The notes under the pieces: model-generated
Told to the model about the DNA's origin: nothing
Database searches by the model: none
What the model saw: only the letters and a program-made list of their open reading frames with translations
Shown here: positions 1-12,000 of the stretch, one piece after another
How positions within the stretch are numbered: the stretch's first letter is position 1
Layout of the letters: each line of letters begins with the position of its first letter
DNA from: Zonotrichia leucophrys gambelii
Taxonomy: Eukaryota > Chordata > Aves > Passeriformes > Passerellidae
Assembly (NCBI RefSeq): GCF_028769735.1
Contig: NC_088175.1
Location: forward strand, 682,001-746,000
Length of the DNA stretch: 64,000 nucleotides
Reading direction: 5' to 3'
Program-made: the position numbers and the translations under genes

Positions 1-236
1 GCAGTGACAGGACAGGGGAATGGCTTCACACCAAAAGAGAGCAGGTTTAGATGAGTTATTAGCAAAAAATTCTTTACTGTGGGGGTGGTGAGGCTCTGGG
101 ATAGGTTGGCAGGAGAAGCTGCCCCATCCCTGGCAGTGTTCAGGAACAGCCTGGATGGAGCTCTGAGCAGCCTGTCCTGGTGGCAGGGGATTGCAATGGG
201 ATGATCTTTAAGGTCCCTTCCAACCCAAACCATTCT
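1..236 (+). mobile_element. CR1-type LINE 3' end fragment
   Basis: The stretch has the typical layout of a bird CR1 3' end read forward: GTGACAGGACAGGGGAATGG near the start, a 'gtggtgaggc' block, 'cccatccctgg' at about 123, and the tail signature 'gatctttaaggtcccttcc' at about 202-220, followed by 'aacccaaaccattctgtg'. The element is cut by the window edge on its 5' side. Confidence 0.88.
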
Positions 237-1168
237 GTGCTCCTGGAAGTGGCTTTGGGTGCCCACTTGAGGAGTTTGTTCCACCATGCTCAGCCCCTCC
301 TGGTTTGGGTGAATCTCACCCTGTGAGGGTGAATATGGTAATGGTCTGGTAAATCTGTGGTGAGAGCAAGTTCTTCTCAAAAAGAAGGCAAAGACAAGAG
401 CTATTTAAACAATCTCATATTAGGATGGTTTTTCTTTTCTCTTTCTTTTAATTGCATCTACTTCATTTTAATTGAAGCCAATAATTCTGTGGGTTTGTGA
501 GGAAGAAGGACAACGAGCTTGCTTCTGTGTGGTTGCATTAGCTGTCAGATGTTAATAAGCCATATGCATATGTTTAATATTTATGAAATTAAGCAAATAG
601 ATTCCTGAGTCATTTTAGAAAGCACATGTGTCTTGGTAACTGTAAATTCACAGCAGGGCAGGTCCAGAAGTGCCCAGAAGTTGCATTTGTGTGCGTGCTC
701 TTTGTTTGGGGCTTTGCTTGGTTGTTCCTCCCCCTGGACAAATGAAGGTGAAATTTGAAGAAAAGCCAGGTCAACATTTTGGAAGATGAATTGAATACTC
801 CCCTGTTCATATCTGGTGAGGAAATAAGGAAAATTCCCTGAAAGCAACAGGCTGTGGCACAGGCACAGCTGAGCTTGCATGGGGACACTTCAGTTTCATG
901 TTGCTGCTTTCCTCCCTTGGTTTGATGATATGCAGGGAACAGTGGTTGTTTCCTCACAGACCACTCTGGCTGCAATAAAAATCACAAATAGTAGTCCTAA
1001 CAGTGATCTGAATTTTATAAAGACATTTACCTGGTTTCTCTTTTTAAAAAAATATTTTGCAAGAATTAATTTTGACAAGGCCGGATCTGTGAAAAGATCT
1101 GTAGCATATGCTGCTGTATATGACAAAATTAAACTTTGTCATAGCTAAAAACAAATGATATTAAGTTG

Positions 1169-1184
1169 TTTTTTTTTTTTTTTT
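1169..1184. repeat. T16 homopolymer
   Basis: Sixteen consecutive T. No retroposon body is recognisable on either side. Confidence 0.9.
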
Positions 1185-1872
1185 ACTATAATGTGTGGGG
1201 AGAGAATATATAAGGAAATTCTTGCAGGTTTTTTGTGTGGAATGTAGGTAAGTTCAGATCAGTGAGAACAAGATGGCTCTGTCACAAAGGAGCAATGAGG
1301 AAGTCATCTGTCTGATAAATATTTTGCCTTCAAATTGGGGAACATGAGGTAATGATTTTTGCTGTGCCCACACAGTCCTGCCTCAATGGCTGGCACTAAG
1401 GTTAGATTATGTCTAAGCATTTGCAGAATCCTGGGCTTAACGTGAGCATGACAACTTCTTTAAGATTTTAGAGAAGATAAATGCCTCTGCTGAGAGTTAG
1501 GAAATGTTGGGATGCAGCAGAGTGAGAAGAAATGTATTAAGGTGAAAGTCCCCAAGTAGAATGTTGTGCTCTTCATTTTTTTCTTAGTTCCAAGAAGTGT
1601 GGCCAGAGTGCCAGGGTGGCAGAGGAGGACTGATGTTCCTAGACAGCAAAAGGCAAGGGAGTGGTTTGGCCAGTGTTGACACCTTCAGACTGCTGAGCCA
1701 GAATGGGAAGTGTTGGGTCTAACTGGGCAGGAAAGTCTGGCACTGGGATTAGAGATATTGCAAGAGCTGCCCTCAGAGCCAGCGTGAAGGAGGAAGATCT
1801 CTGATCCCAGACAAGTACAGGCAGACAAATGTTTAACTTGTCTTACTTGCAGGGTGTCATGTGGTTATCTGT

Positions 1873-1887
1873 AAAAAAAAAAAAAAA
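1873..1887. repeat. A15 homopolymer
   Basis: Fifteen consecutive A with no recognisable retroposed gene upstream. Confidence 0.9.
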
Positions 1888-4701
1888 GATATCTTTGTGG
1901 GGATTAGGAACTGAACAATCTGTAGGTGTAACTAGTGGCTGGGTAATCTTTACTGTGAGTACATGAATAGCCTTGTGTAAACAGAAGAGTCCAGATTGTT
2001 CTGGAGGTAGTGTCTGCAGGCTTTAAAAGGCTGAAAAATCATCCTTACACACCCTGGATGGTGTCAGGAAAGACTGTCAGTGGCAGTTGTGTGGTTTGAT
2101 AAGCTTGTGACTGATGTGCTGTGAACTACAAATGGGAGGCTGCCTTTAAATCCCCAAGATCCCTTGTTTTAGGAAAAAAATGAAAAGTTATCTTTAGTTT
2201 TGGGGTATGTTGTGTTGTGCAAAGGGAGAGAGGGAGGTTAACAGGACTGAGGGCAATGCCAGGGTGATGGGATGTTGCTGAACATTCAGCTGAGCAGGCT
2301 TGGAGGAGTTCAGGAGCTGCAGAGATATTTGTTGGGCTTAGTCTAGAAGTGCTGCATTTCTTTGAGCTTTTTAGTTTCTACTCTTGCAACAAAATTTTGC
2401 CAAACACCCCCTTGATTTCTATTCTGTCTGCCTGGTTTTGGGGAAGGTAATACAGGAGGTGTGTGCAGAATTATCTGCCTTCACATGGGCAGGATCTCAG
2501 TGATGGGTGATGGAACAGCCCCGCGGAGATTTGTGTCTTGGGGTGAAGTTAGGGAGCTCAAATTGCATGGAGTCTGTGGGGAAACCTTTGCTGCCAGCTG
2601 ACAGATTTTGGAAGGGAGCCTTCTGTTGTGTAGGGAAGTTGTGACCTTGTGGCTCTGGGGGAGCTGAAATGCTGGAGTGGGGTCCAGAGGGGAGGCTGCC
2701 TCCCAGTCTGACTGTGTGGCAGAAAGGAAGCTGCAGAGATCACAAGGGAGACTTGCTTAGAGAAAGGGACATGGCTGCATGAGCAGTTGAGAGAAGGAGT
2801 GATGGCTGGGCTAGGGAAGGATTTGGGACAAACTGGAGCTCAGAAGTGTGTAGCAAGATGTAAAGTTTTTGGAGGATGAAGGCATGGGGGAGCAGTGGCA
2901 ATCAGAGGTGAGGACAGTGAGGGTGTTTTTGAGCATTGTGCTGTGGGGCTGTAGGTGTTTAAATGGAAATTTTCCAAGCCTGGATACAAAAGTCTTGGCC
3001 AGGAGAAGAGGAAAGGTGCAGGAAGCACTCAGATCTGTGTTCCCTCACTGGGCTGGAGCAGCACCTGGGTGTTGGAGTGCTTTACAGAGCTGGCCAAGTG
3101 CCTGGAGTGCAGCATTTGCAGGGGCTCTGCTGTGCCCATGGGATGCCCCTGTGGCAGTGCAGGCTCTGGGTAACTCCTCCTGCCCTCCCTGGCAGCTGGG
3201 CTTTGAGCAGAGGAAATCCTATAGAGCGCTAATGCTAATCACTCTCTAATCAGGAATGTGAAATTTGGGCATGCTTCAAGCATTAATTATAGTGGCTTAA
3301 TTTCCTTATCTGGTAAAGTGGGGATAATGCTACCTCATGGTGGTTTTGAGAAGGTCAGTTATTTAATGCTGACTGTGCATGCCAAAGAAAACTGGAGAGG
3401 GGGAGAAAACCAGTAAACGTGTCGAAGCAGGATTTGAGCAGGGCAGAATAAACAAGGTCTGAGGATAAACTGGCATTGCCTGAGTGTGTTAGCTGAGTGT
3501 TGCCTGTCCAAAAGGCTGATAGAGGTGGGATCCTAACAAACTGCAAAGAACAAACCCTCATGCTGGTGCCTGGCAGGCCATGCACTTTAACTGTGTGTTC
3601 AGAAAAATGTGTAATGCCCAGGCCATATATCATGCAGGTTGTTAGAGGAATAACATGACATTGAGGCCTTTACCCTGCCTGGCTTAGTTGACGTAAGGTA
3701 ATGGATATTGAGGGGAGGAGCTGAGTAGCAGCCTGATTGCATAAGCCTTTTTTCCAAAGGAAACTGGCTCGCACAATGTGGAGATATAATAAATTTATAT
3801 TGTGGTGCACGACCACAAGAGGGATCAGACCGCTTGAATTTTCACTTTTTCGGTTTTGGTTCTGCTTTCTTTCATGTAGCCTGTGTTACATATGGAGATT
3901 TTAATTGTCTGACTTGCCAATGGTAATATGAGAATTTTGGTTGAGTAGTGGGCTTGGCTATAGTTTGCTTTCTGTCTGTTTCTTGGCTTCAGTCTCTGCA
4001 GTAAAAACAAAGCTGCATTACTGCATGACTTTGATAAATAGATTTACATTTCTGCTTGCACAGGAAGTTATCTCTTACTGTTTGCTAGGTAAAGCTTCAT
4101 TTCCCATACTCTGTTTTTTTTTAAAGTGAATATTCTAAGAAGTGACTCTGCCATTGAGTTCAGATAAAATACAGAGCCTCTATTTTATATGAGCTCGATC
4201 ATTCAAACCTTTCTCTCTCCTGGTTTCTTTCTTCTGGAGTATCAGTTGTGTAATTGGCAAATATATACAAGAACAAATGCTGACCTGAAATGACCATTCC
4301 TTGACTATAATGGGCCACAGTTATTTTCTCTTACACCTAATTAGCCCAACATTTTGTTTTAAAATCCATTTGTTTTCTAGGTAGAGTAGAAAGATGCAAA
4401 GTTGCTTGAAGGAGAATTGTCCCAACTTGTTTCTACTGTGTCCTTCCTCCACAAATATAGAAGCAGCTCTATCATTGAAAATTTAATGAAGCTTTCATCA
4501 ATACAATGCTGTGCCTCTTCATTCTCTGAAATGTATTCATTTTTAATGAGCTTCTAATTCCAGGTAACAGGAACAACTGAACATAACCATAAATCTGATT
4601 TATTTGTGAACAGCATGTCTCACATAATTTACAATTCCTTAAGTTGTCACTGATGACTTTTGGCTGCTTTTGGTAGTTTATTAAAATGTTTTGTTTCCAA
4701 C

Positions 4702-4715
4702 TTTTTTTTTTTTTT
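4702..4715. repeat. T14 homopolymer
   Basis: Fourteen consecutive T in AT-rich intron 1 sequence. Confidence 0.9.
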
Positions 4716-6381
4716 GTAAAAATCAGCATCAGCAAACAGAAGCAATGACCTTAAAACAACAAGGTGATTATCCCAGTGTTATATTGGAGTATTTGCATTT
4801 TTAATTTTTTTTATTTTAAATTTCTTAGCAAGCCTGGGGTTAGTTCCTTAGTTAAAAAGTACAATAGTGGGAAAATATTTTGGATATGTGGGAGAGCTGG
4901 TAATACTGAACAAAATATAGTATTGTGGATAATTAATTACAGAAGATGGAAATAGTCTAGGAATAGCTGTGTACTGCACTCTGGACAGTCTCAGACTGGA
5001 GATACCTTTTTGGAGATATGAAACATCCAATAATGTTGCACTGCTGGAAGAAACAACCAGGCTTGCTTGGCTTTTTCTTACTGGGAGTTAATCATAATCC
5101 TGAAAAAATAGTATTATTTACCAAATTTTATGCAACAATGACACCTATGAGTACATAATTACATTTTCAATTCAAATAAGAAAGCATTAACGCTGAAACA
5201 TTGTTTTGGTCATATGAAAATAGTTTATTGTTTTATCTGCCTTATTTAATTTATGGTCCTTTTATTGTTTCTCATAATCTTAATTGACATTTATCCATAA
5301 ATATTTAATTTGTGTTTTGGATGTTAATTGCAGAAAAAGGCCACATAGAATGTGATGCCACTGAGTAGGGAAACATAAAATTTAATAACCAGAAACATTC
5401 TCTACTACACATAGCATTGCCTTTGTAATAATACAGAGAGTAATGTAGAAAGAGGGGATGGGATGAATACCATTCTTGGCAATATGCAATTTTTTATGTA
5501 TTAGGTTCCTTGAAAAGAAATATTAGTTTAGTACCAGGAGGAAGCTGCATTTGTATGGTACATGTTTGTGTCCTGATTTCTTTTGACAGTTCTCATTTTC
5601 TTACATTGATTTGCTTGGAGCATTACACCAGCAGGATGTTTTTCTATATATATTTCTATAAACACTTTTTAGCAGCTTCACAAATGGAAGCAGTATGCTG
5701 AGCACATTACATGGATATCCTGAGCTGTTTCAGGTGTGTGAAGCAGCCCCACATTTCTGTTCAACCTTTAGTGAGACTCTGAACTTGCTGTCCTTGGTGG
5801 TGTCTCTGTGGTGCAGACCCAGGGGAGGTGTTGTGCTGGCATCTCCTGGCAGGTGCAGCTCTGGAGCAGCGTCCTTGGCACTGCCAGCGTTGGCACGGGC
5901 TTGGGGCATCCCCGAGAGCCAGAGTGGGGCAGGGGTGGTGCCCCTGCTGCCCTCAGTGAGCCCTGCCCTGGGGAGGGAGCTGTGGTGTTGTAGTGTGTTG
6001 TTAAGTTTCTTGTGTTATTCCCCAATTTATGTATTGTTCTCCCCTATTATGTGTAAAATGGTTTCGTTCCCCCAGTTTTTCCCGCCACTGCTAGCCTGTC
6101 AGCTAAGTTGCCATAGTAACCGCTATTCATAGTTGCCGATATGTAATTGCTCCTCCCCTGGTTTCCCTTATAAGTGAAAGTTGTTTCCTCCCTGTCCAGT
6201 CAATCACTCCCTTCCTCCTCCCAGGTTTCGAGAACCTTCTCCTCTCTGGAGATGGTGGCTGGCTGGGGTCCCAGGACACCTCCTTTACCTTTTGATTATT
6301 GGTCTCCATGGAGTGTCAGTTCTGTGAAGTTCATCCCCTCACCTTTCCCGATTGGTTCCGCCTGTACCCACCTCCCTCCTT

Positions 6382-6387
6382 TATAAT
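6382..6387 (+). promoter_or_regulatory. LTR TATA-like box
   Basis: The hexamer TATAAT follows a pyrimidine-rich stretch and stands 77 bp before the AATAAA at 6459. This spacing is usual for the U3-R part of a compact LTR. Confidence 0.45.
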
Positions 6388-6458
6388 CCTGTTTTCACCC
6401 CCTATGAAAAAACTTTTTCCCGGCTGGTTTCCCCGCGTTTGGATCCCTCAACACCTTC

Positions 6459-6464
6459 AATAAA
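6459..6464 (+). promoter_or_regulatory. LTR polyadenylation signal AATAAA
   Basis: AATAAA lies downstream of the LTR TATA-like box, in the same orientation as the host gene. If active it could end transcripts early inside MNAT1 intron 1. Confidence 0.4.
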
Positions 6465-6719
6465 CCGATGTTTATCCCCGGGAAATGGTCAGCTCCGTTC
6501 CTCCCCTATACCAGCAGTGTGAGCCAGTCCGCAGCCAGCACAGCCCGAGGCCCTCAGACGCCGAAGGGCGCTGGCCAGGAATTGCAGAGGGGCGTCGGCC
6601 TTTGGCCCTCAGCTAGTCGGACTCTAAACTTCGGGCCACATATGCCCCCCTCTGCACTGTGGGAAATGGAGCGCAGCCTGGGGGACGGAATCTCTGCTCT
6701 GGATTGTTCCCCATGCATG

Positions 6720-7184
6720 GCCCTGCAAGAACCCTGGTTTTTTACCTTTTGAATGCTTTCCTAAATGATTTTCAGGGCTTTCAGAGACTCCTTCCTTACA
6801 AGATCAGATCTGGTGTGGGCAATTACATCTGAGATGTCCTGAAGTAGGAAAGTGAATGTTTGCTGTGCTGGTGTGTAATAGAGCTCTGTGTCACTGATAG
6901 ACACTTCCACTGTGGACTGATATCCATATTTACTGAATTCTAGCCCTGCAAGAACACTGCTTCTTTACCTTTTGAATGCTTTCCTAAATGATCTTCAAGG
7001 CTTTCAGAGACTCCTTCCTTACAAGATTGGTTCTGGTGTGGACAATTACATCTGAGATGTACTGAAGTAGGAAAATGAGTGTTTGCTGTGCTGGTCTCTT
7101 CTAGAGACTTCACGCTGGGCAATGCCAGCTCTGTGTCACTGATAGACACTTCCACTGTGGACTGATATCCATATTTACTGAATT
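6720..7184. repeat. Tandem duplication, two ~223-240 bp copies
   Basis: Copy 1 (6720-6942) and copy 2 (6943-7184) both start 'gccctgcaagaac' and both end 'ccatatttactgaatt'. They share long near-identical blocks, for example 'taccttttgaatgctttcct' and 'ctttcagagactccttcctt'. Copy 2 has about 20 extra bases near 7097-7130 that copy 1 lacks. Scattered single-base differences show the duplication is not very recent. Confidence 0.9.
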
Positions 7185-7228
7185 TATGATGGCTAATTAC
7201 AAAAAATCAAATTTCTACTTAGCATTCC

Positions 7229-7541
7229 TGTAGGGGGATACAGTATGGGTAAATGAAGGTGGTACAGAATGTAATCTTATCCCACAATGAGTTACAGCTG
7301 GATCAATTGCTAAAGATTAGGAGCAGGCCTGATGTTAACAGGCCACACCTGTAGCCAATAAGAGCTGTGGTATAAAAGAGTGGATTGGTGGGATCTGGAG
7401 TCAGATGGCTGCAGCAAGGACAGGAACAGTCGGTGCTTAGAGGAGCTGCCTGTGAGAAACATGGAGGAGGTATGAAACTCTGGTGATATGGAATCCTTGT
7501 ACTATAATGATAATAGAACTCTTGATATATAAGACAAGACA
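7229..7541 (+). mobile_element. Solo LTR with 4-bp target-site duplication
   Basis: The 313-bp element begins TGTAGGGGGATACAG and ends AAGACAAGACA, the usual TG...CA ends. It is flanked by a matching TTCC at 7225-7228 and 7542-7545. Inside are a CCAAT-box-like GCCAATAA at about 7354 and a TATA box TATAAAAG at 7371. No internal retroviral sequence adjoins it. A 4-bp duplication is typical of gammaretrovirus-like elements, but four bases can match by chance. Confidence 0.6.
7371..7378 (+). promoter_or_regulatory. LTR TATA box TATAAAAG
   Basis: A consensus TATA box lies 17 bp after a CCAAT-like motif, oriented with MNAT1. It could have been, or still be, a promoter for transcripts entering the gene from intron 1. 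Confidence 0.5.
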
Positions 7542-8644
7542 TTCCCATTTCCTGGTTGTTTGGAATGCAGAGCAGTACATCAGAAGAGTGGATGAAGGAT
7601 CTGTGTTAGCAAGGCTGTTGTTTTAAAGACTGCCTCAGTTCTGCAGGTGCTGGAGTGCCAGAGTAGCCTCACATGTGCAAGTAGCCCATAGAAATAGTGA
7701 AAAATCTGCATGTGATAATTATTTTCAGGACCAAACCTCTTCTATTTATTTTCACTTCTAAAAAATGTACATCAGTTTTTCTGACAGTTGTTTTTCTGTT
7801 AAATAGTTTACTTAGCACAGACAAACAGTTTCTTTAAGATAAGTTGATAGCACCAGACTTGGAGTTTGTCCTAATACTGTCACTTCTCATATTTGGCTTG
7901 GACTGTTTACAGTAGAAGCTGAAGGTGAATGAGGTGAGGGAGAGGTGGAGGTTTGTGTCATCTGTCCCTGTAAATGTGATCAGTTCACATTTAATGGCTG
8001 CTGCTCATCTTCTGAGTGATACCAGCCCTTCCACTTGCCAGTCTTTGACTAGGTCAGCTTTTTACTAGGGACTGTAATAAATACCAATCCAGCTTCACTT
8101 CGTGATGAGAGAGCACTTTTTATTCAAGAATGGAGCAACTATATTAATAAAACTCTGTTTGTTTTTCTTTCCTAATAGCTCCAGAATTATTTTTCCAGTT
8201 TCTTCAAGGATAATTCGAGTATTGTTGCCTGGAATCTGTTGAGGAATGCATAGATAGTGCATAAAAGCTACATTCCAAGCTTAGTTTTAGAGTTTAGCAC
8301 CCAAAAGTTAGAAAATTGCAAGATAAGGACTCAGGCTTAGTGTGGTTCCTCTGTTTATATGGTAAGATACTATTATTGACATGGAATGGTATTTTTCATC
8401 TTGCAAGATGTGTTTTATGCTGTAATCACAATATTTTAATCCATTACTTTTTTGACATCTCAAGCATATGCAACGAATAAGAGGAACATTGATTTCTTTC
8501 TTTTCTTTAGCATTCTTGGTATAAAACTTTCTGTGCCTATGTATTTCTCCTGTGATATTAAAGCAGTGCTGCCTCTTCTGACTGATGAGAAAAATCAAAA
8601 TGGTTTTGTGGGGTCTCTACATTTTATATGTGCTAAAAGGGGAA

Positions 8645-8785
8645 TGGAGGTGGTGGAGTCCCCATCCCTGGATGTGTTTAACAAAGCCTGGATGAGGCAC
8701 TGGGTGCCAGGGTTTAATTGAGGTGTTGGGGCTGGGTTGGACTCCATGATCTTGAAGGTCTTTTCCAACCTTGTGATTCTGTGAA
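8645..8785 (+). mobile_element. CR1-type LINE 3' end fragment
   Basis: The stretch runs from 'tggtggagtccccatccctg' through 'ggttggactccatgatcttg' to 'aggtcttttccaacc' and 'tgattctgtgaac'. This is the standard 3' end of a CR1 element on the + strand, 5'-truncated as is usual. Confidence 0.85.
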
Positions 8786-9003
8786 CTTCTTGTCCATCAA
8801 CACTTCATCTTCAAATACCCAGCCTGCTTCCCCAGCAAACCCAACCAGCCTTTAGAAAGCCTCCTGATGTCGAATGTCAAACTTAGAATGTGCCAGTCCC
8901 GTGAGTAGCTGCTGGGCATTCCAGAAAAGGGTGTTTGCATGAGTTAAGGAAATGATGCTTCAGCTTTTCTGTGCATCATAATTTTGGAATTTTTACAAGT
9001 TTT

Positions 9004-9092
9004 ATCATAGAGTGTTAAGGAGTTGAATGGACCTTAAGATCATCTGGTACCAAAACCCCCTGCCATGTGCATGGATACCTCTAAAGGTCTTA
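9004..9092 (-). mobile_element. Short CR1-type LINE 3' fragment, reverse orientation
   Basis: The + strand reads 'tcatagagtgttaaggagtt' then 'gaccttaagatcatctgg' and 'ccccctgccatg', the complement of a CR1 3' end. It lies 219 bp after a forward CR1, so the two are independent insertions. Confidence 0.75.
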
Positions 9093-12000
9093 AATTTTGT
9101 GTTACATTTACCTTTGCCAGGCATCTGTGGTCTTACCCTTTCCAGTGATTTTATTATTGCTTGGGCCCAAAATGTTATGGCTCTCCCCAGTCTCTGTTTC
9201 CAGCACAAATGAGTTTTGTTACTGGCCAGGTTGGTGTAAAATATTTTTATGCTTTGGACATGATCAGACATCACTGGTGATGCCTTTTATGTATAAGGAC
9301 AACAGGAAGAGAAGTGGTGTGGTTAAGAGAACAAATTAAAATTACTGGCTGCAGGAGTGTGGTGGCTTCCACTTGAGCCTCCCTGGTTACTCCAGCTAAT
9401 TAAAATCCAGGTGTTCCCTGTGTCACATGCCTGTCCCATCCTCGTGTTCCAACCCATTTTTTGGCACTGAGTGGTGAATCAGCTCAGGAAGGTGATCCCT
9501 TTAGGGTTTTAGACTGGTTATCAGCTGAATTATCTCCTTGTACTGCTCCTGGGCAACTGTGTTGTTGTAGAGGTTGCAGGGCAGATCTAAAATAGGATAA
9601 GCTACTGTAGGACTAGACTTGACCTTGCACTTGTAACCATATTAGATACCAGCAAAAGTAAATATATGAATCTGTGTGAGGTGGCTGCATGTATCTTTGC
9701 TGATAACTCCAGTGCTGTCCTGGTGACATTCCTGCAGCCTGAGGTGCCCTAGGTGTGTGTCAGCCATGCAGAAAAAGCTTTGATCTCACATGATCCCACA
9801 CAATTTCCCCAGTCCCTGCTGTGGGAATTCAGATGTTTGTTTTAGTTGACAACCTGAGCTTGCAGAGGCTCCATTTGTCTTTTGTGGCTAGGATTGGGAT
9901 TTCACTTAAACAAATGGCAAGGAACTGCCTCTTCATGTTATGTAAAGTTTGCTCCTGCAAATAAAAGGATCACTTGTGGATTACTGAAAATGTTGCAATT
10001 TGAAAAGCGCTGTGCTGGGGAGGAGACAACTTTCTTCTTGAAATGGGGGAAGAGTTTTCAGATCTCTTCTCTTTTAGATATTTTCATGGTTCTTTCAAAA
10101 CTTGTGCAAGGATTTGGTTCAAAGTGGACTTGTAATGTTGTCACCAGTGTGAATGAAAAGCTGGTAAGAGGGATTACTCAGGAGGGTGCACAATGTGGTC
10201 CTTCACAAAAGGGTGATGGGTTTTGTTTGGCTTATTTTTCTTCTCTACATAAATGGAAGTGAAGGTAATGCAAAGCAAAATCTGTTTGGAAGGTAATAGG
10301 AATGGCAGTGAAGCAAGTTTGATGCTTGATGTGTCCTGGCTGTTGTCACCAAGCTGCTTTTTCTCTTCTCTCTCTCTTTTTCTTTTGAATGTTGTTTACA
10401 GTGGTACTAGCCAGAAGAGCTTTCATGAGTCCCAGCTCACAGTTCTCTGGAAGGGAAGGAAAAAGGCTTGGATGAGCTGTAGTGTAAAAAGTAAACAGGT
10501 TTGGGCAGGGAAGGTGAAGATACAGCAGGAACAAGAACCAGTTTCCTCCTGATTTAGTTGATGCAGTGTCTCCTGCTGTGGTACTGGCCCAGTTTCATGC
10601 ATGGGTTTTCAGTGGAGCTCCAGGATGGGATGGGAAATAACACTGGAATTAGAACTTCATAGAGCATAAATTTAAATATTTGTGGCTCCTTATCTCTGTT
10701 ATTTTTTTTCACACATCTCCCCCCGGAACAGAGGGGCAGCTGGTGTCAGGGGGTGTTTGTGCATTATCACAGAGATCACATGTATGCAAGTCATCTTTAT
10801 CCCCATCTTCCTTGTCCCCTGGCTTGGGAAGCCATCCCACAACTTCTGTCTGTGCTGGTGTGTGCAGAGGGAGAGAAGGGCAGGAAAAGTCTCATTCCCA
10901 TCAGCATCAAGAGAGTACTGTGTGCCCAGGAGCCTTAAACTTGGGGTCTTTTCAAAGCAGAATAGATGCTGTGCAGGTGAGTCAGCCTTTTGTGCTAAGG
11001 GCCAGGTGCTTGACTTCTTTTCAAGCTGGCATGCTGGGACACACTGGCATTCATCACATTTGTAAACACTCTCAGAGCTGAGGAAGGCCATTGTCTGTAA
11101 CCGGTTTTCCTTAATGCTCTGGGAGTGACTGCCTTGACGCATTTTCCCCACGTGGCATCAGCAGCCTGTGAAACACAGAGGAAGCGTTTCTGCTCTGTGA
11201 CCTTTGCAGCCAAGTCATCCTCAGGGAGGACAAGCAGGAGTGAGTGTCTGCATGTCTGCACTTTTGGTGCTGTGCCCAAATATGTGCACTTTTGACTCCA
11301 GAACAGGGAGTGAAAGACTCCGTGTCTTGGTCCATTCCTTGGGCAATGCAGTTCTTGTCCTCACTTTTCTGCTGTATGTGAATTTGATGGTTCACAAGTT
11401 GTTCCTGCAGAGCAGGAAGAGAAATCTTATGGTTTTAGCAGTGGAAAGATTATTGCTTGTATTGGAGTGGAACAGAGCAGGTTGTGGTCTGTTGTGCTGA
11501 GTTCTGGGTTATGTTTAGGCTCTCACTTTTCTGGATGAGAGTTCAGGTTACCTTTTAGTAATCTAGGTCTAAGTAGTCTAATATTAGTCTAAAACCTAAT
11601 AATTAGTTGTTATAGCATTTGTTTTTGGACAAAGACTGGAGAGTATTTGTCTGTAGCAAAGAACAAGTGGAAAGTAGTTCCTGGTGAGTTTTTTACAATA
11701 TGTGGCATAAGGATGGCCTCAGTGCTGGGGCTGCTTGTGAAGGTGAATATCGGGCTGTCCTGGACCCACACAGTGTTGCCAGGGAAAGCAAAAACTCCAG
11801 TTAGGTGGGATTTATCCAGTACATGTAATAAGTGTTTTCTCAAGTGTCTGTACTCTGGTTTTTTCCTTTTCTCCTCTCTCTGTAGTGGGTTTTTTGTTTG
11901 CTTTCAGTAGGCCATTGTCTTTGAGGGGCCTGGTCCTGCAAACAGTAATGAACAGGCTTTTTGTTGACTGGGGATACCTGTGAGACTGTTCAAATAAGTC

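Larger units (their letters stand above)
5986..6640 (+). mobile_element. Endogenous retrovirus LTR (boundaries approximate)
   Basis: This ~650-bp unit is richer in GC and CpG than its surroundings and has LTR architecture. A TATA-like TATAAT sits at 6382-6387 and a polyadenylation signal AATAAA at 6459-6464. It starts near a TGTTG at 5986-6000 and a CA end lies at 6639-6640. No gag, pol or env sequence follows, so it looks like a solo or broken LTR. I could not find a convincing target-site duplication, so both ends are uncertain. A 145-codon open frame at 5695-6132 only straddles its 5' edge and is not a gene. The family assignment is inferred from structure. Confidence 0.6.

Noticed and set aside
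5695..6752. Possible CpG-island promoter of MNAT1 with exon 1
   Set aside because: The GC-rich stretch has LTR features (TATA-like box, AATAAA) and no sequence encoding the conserved first 30 MAT1 residues.
10680..11151. Overlapping open frames of 127-150 codons on both strands
   Set aside because: Three frames overlap on two strands with no recognisable protein features. This is typical of non-coding sequence with few stops.
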